From assembly GCF_004005495.1 (NCBI RefSeq), contig NZ_RZYA01000014.1, forward strand, positions 62,001 through 126,000: 64,000 nt of DNA, read 5' to 3'. Every line of letters starts with the position of its first letter. Positions within the stretch are counted from its first letter, which is position 1. The stretch comes from Streptomyces antnestii (GTDB lineage Bacteria; Actinomycetota; Actinomycetes; Streptomycetales; Streptomycetaceae). The position numbers and the translations under genes are program-made. Under the pieces are notes generated by a model. That model was not told the origin of the DNA. It worked only from the letters and a program-made list of their open reading frames with translations, and did not search any database. This document shows positions 63,724-64,000 of the stretch, piece after piece.

Positions 63724-64000
63724 CGGGCCCTCTGGGGACTCCCGGGACCGGGTTGCGGCGCGAGACCCAGGAAGCGGTGGCAGCTCGCCCACGTGACGGC
63801 CTCGTGGTCCTCGGCCGTCAGGCCGAGGGTGCGCAGGGTGCGGTCGGCCGGTGTCTCGCGGTCCATGGCGGGGAAGTCGCTGCCGAGCATGATCTGTTGT
63901 GGCCCGAACAGGTCGATCAGATAGCGCAGGGCGCGCGCGTCGAAGACCAGGGCGTCGTAGAAGAAGCGGCGCGCGAGGTCGAGCGGGGAGAGCGCGGCAC
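63720..64000 (-). CDS. Amidohydrolase family 2 protein, C-terminal part (5' end outside window)
   Basis: The minus-strand frame is open to the window edge and ends SPLDLARRFFYDALVFDARALRYLIDLFGPQQIMLGSDFPAMDRE then TWASCHRFLGL. The GSDFP motif holds the last metal/catalytic Asp of ACMSD-like amidohydrolases. Only the final 93 codons are visible. It is coupled to the broken LLM gene by a 4-bp overlap, so the two once formed an operon separate from the PaaX-controlled one. Confidence 0.85.
   Translation of the reverse strand, partial: AALSPLDLARRFFYDALVFDARALRYLIDLFGPQQIMLGSDFPAMDRETPADRTLRTLGLTAEDHEAVTWASCHRFLGLAPQPGPGSPQRAR

Overview
The window is high-GC actinobacterial DNA, most likely Streptomyces: nearly every gene has a G/C third base, GTG and TTG starts occur, genes are packed into ATGA/GTGA-overlapping operons, TetR/PaaX/AsnC regulators are abundant, and vanillate decarboxylase, a secreted S53-type protease and IS remnants are present. 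Most of it is accessory catabolic DNA devoted to activating carboxylic acids as CoA thioesters and beta-oxidising them. All functions below are inferred from sequence motifs and gene context; no database search was possible.

Layout. 1-1.6 kb: 3' end of a flavin/Fe-S ene-reductase and a GMC oxidoreductase remnant. 1.6-7.6 kb (minus): 3-hydroxyacyl-CoA dehydrogenase, acyl-CoA ligase and the fused B12 mutase IcmF. 7.7-24.4 kb (plus): Zn alcohol dehydrogenase; a ten-gene operon (crotonase, DUF35 protein, SCP2-type thiolase, acyl-CoA dehydrogenase, APH-fold kinase, ACAD10/11-like dehydrogenase, two SDRs, PaaG-like isomerase, thiolase); a TetR regulator; an orphan substrate-binding lipoprotein; two SnoaL-like proteins, an EthD protein, a second ligase and an MBL-fold hydrolase. 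A related sequence element lies in four promoters of this block and may be the TetR operator. 24.4-28.2 kb: a second SDR / APH kinase / ACAD trio (minus) divergent from its own TetR, with two similar palindromes in the shared promoter region.

28.4-44 kb is a patchwork: IS and integrase remnants, a TrmB-LuxR regulator divergent from a giant secreted S53 peptidase with Kelch repeats, a secreted PHB-depolymerase-type esterase, phenolic acid decarboxylase with an unusual N-terminus, a double AsnC regulator, an MFS exporter and an M20 amidohydrolase. 44-47.4 kb: vdcBCD (vanillate decarboxylation) divergent from an AraC regulator. 48-55.4 kb: LysR plus a five-gene operon (FAD oxidoreductase, IlvD/Edd dehydratase, two-subunit aconitase X, MFS symporter) with no pathway I recognise. 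55.5-56.9 kb: a TnpB-only insertion sequence. 56.9-64 kb: an acyl-CoA catabolic operon (ACAD, MaoC hydratase, ligase, amidohydrolase, SDR) divergent from a PaaX regulator, then a truncated luciferase-like gene and the 3' end of another amidohydrolase.

Most noteworthy: (i) two split ACAD10/ACAD11-like kinase-dehydrogenase modules, suggesting that 4-hydroxyacyl-CoA phosphorylation chemistry operates here, one within the putative TetR regulon with IcmF; (ii) the aconitase X + IlvD/Edd + FAD oxidoreductase operon; (iii) a padC reading frame apparently joined to a MarR-like N-terminus; (iv) a non-autonomous TnpB element beside a MaoC gene remnant.
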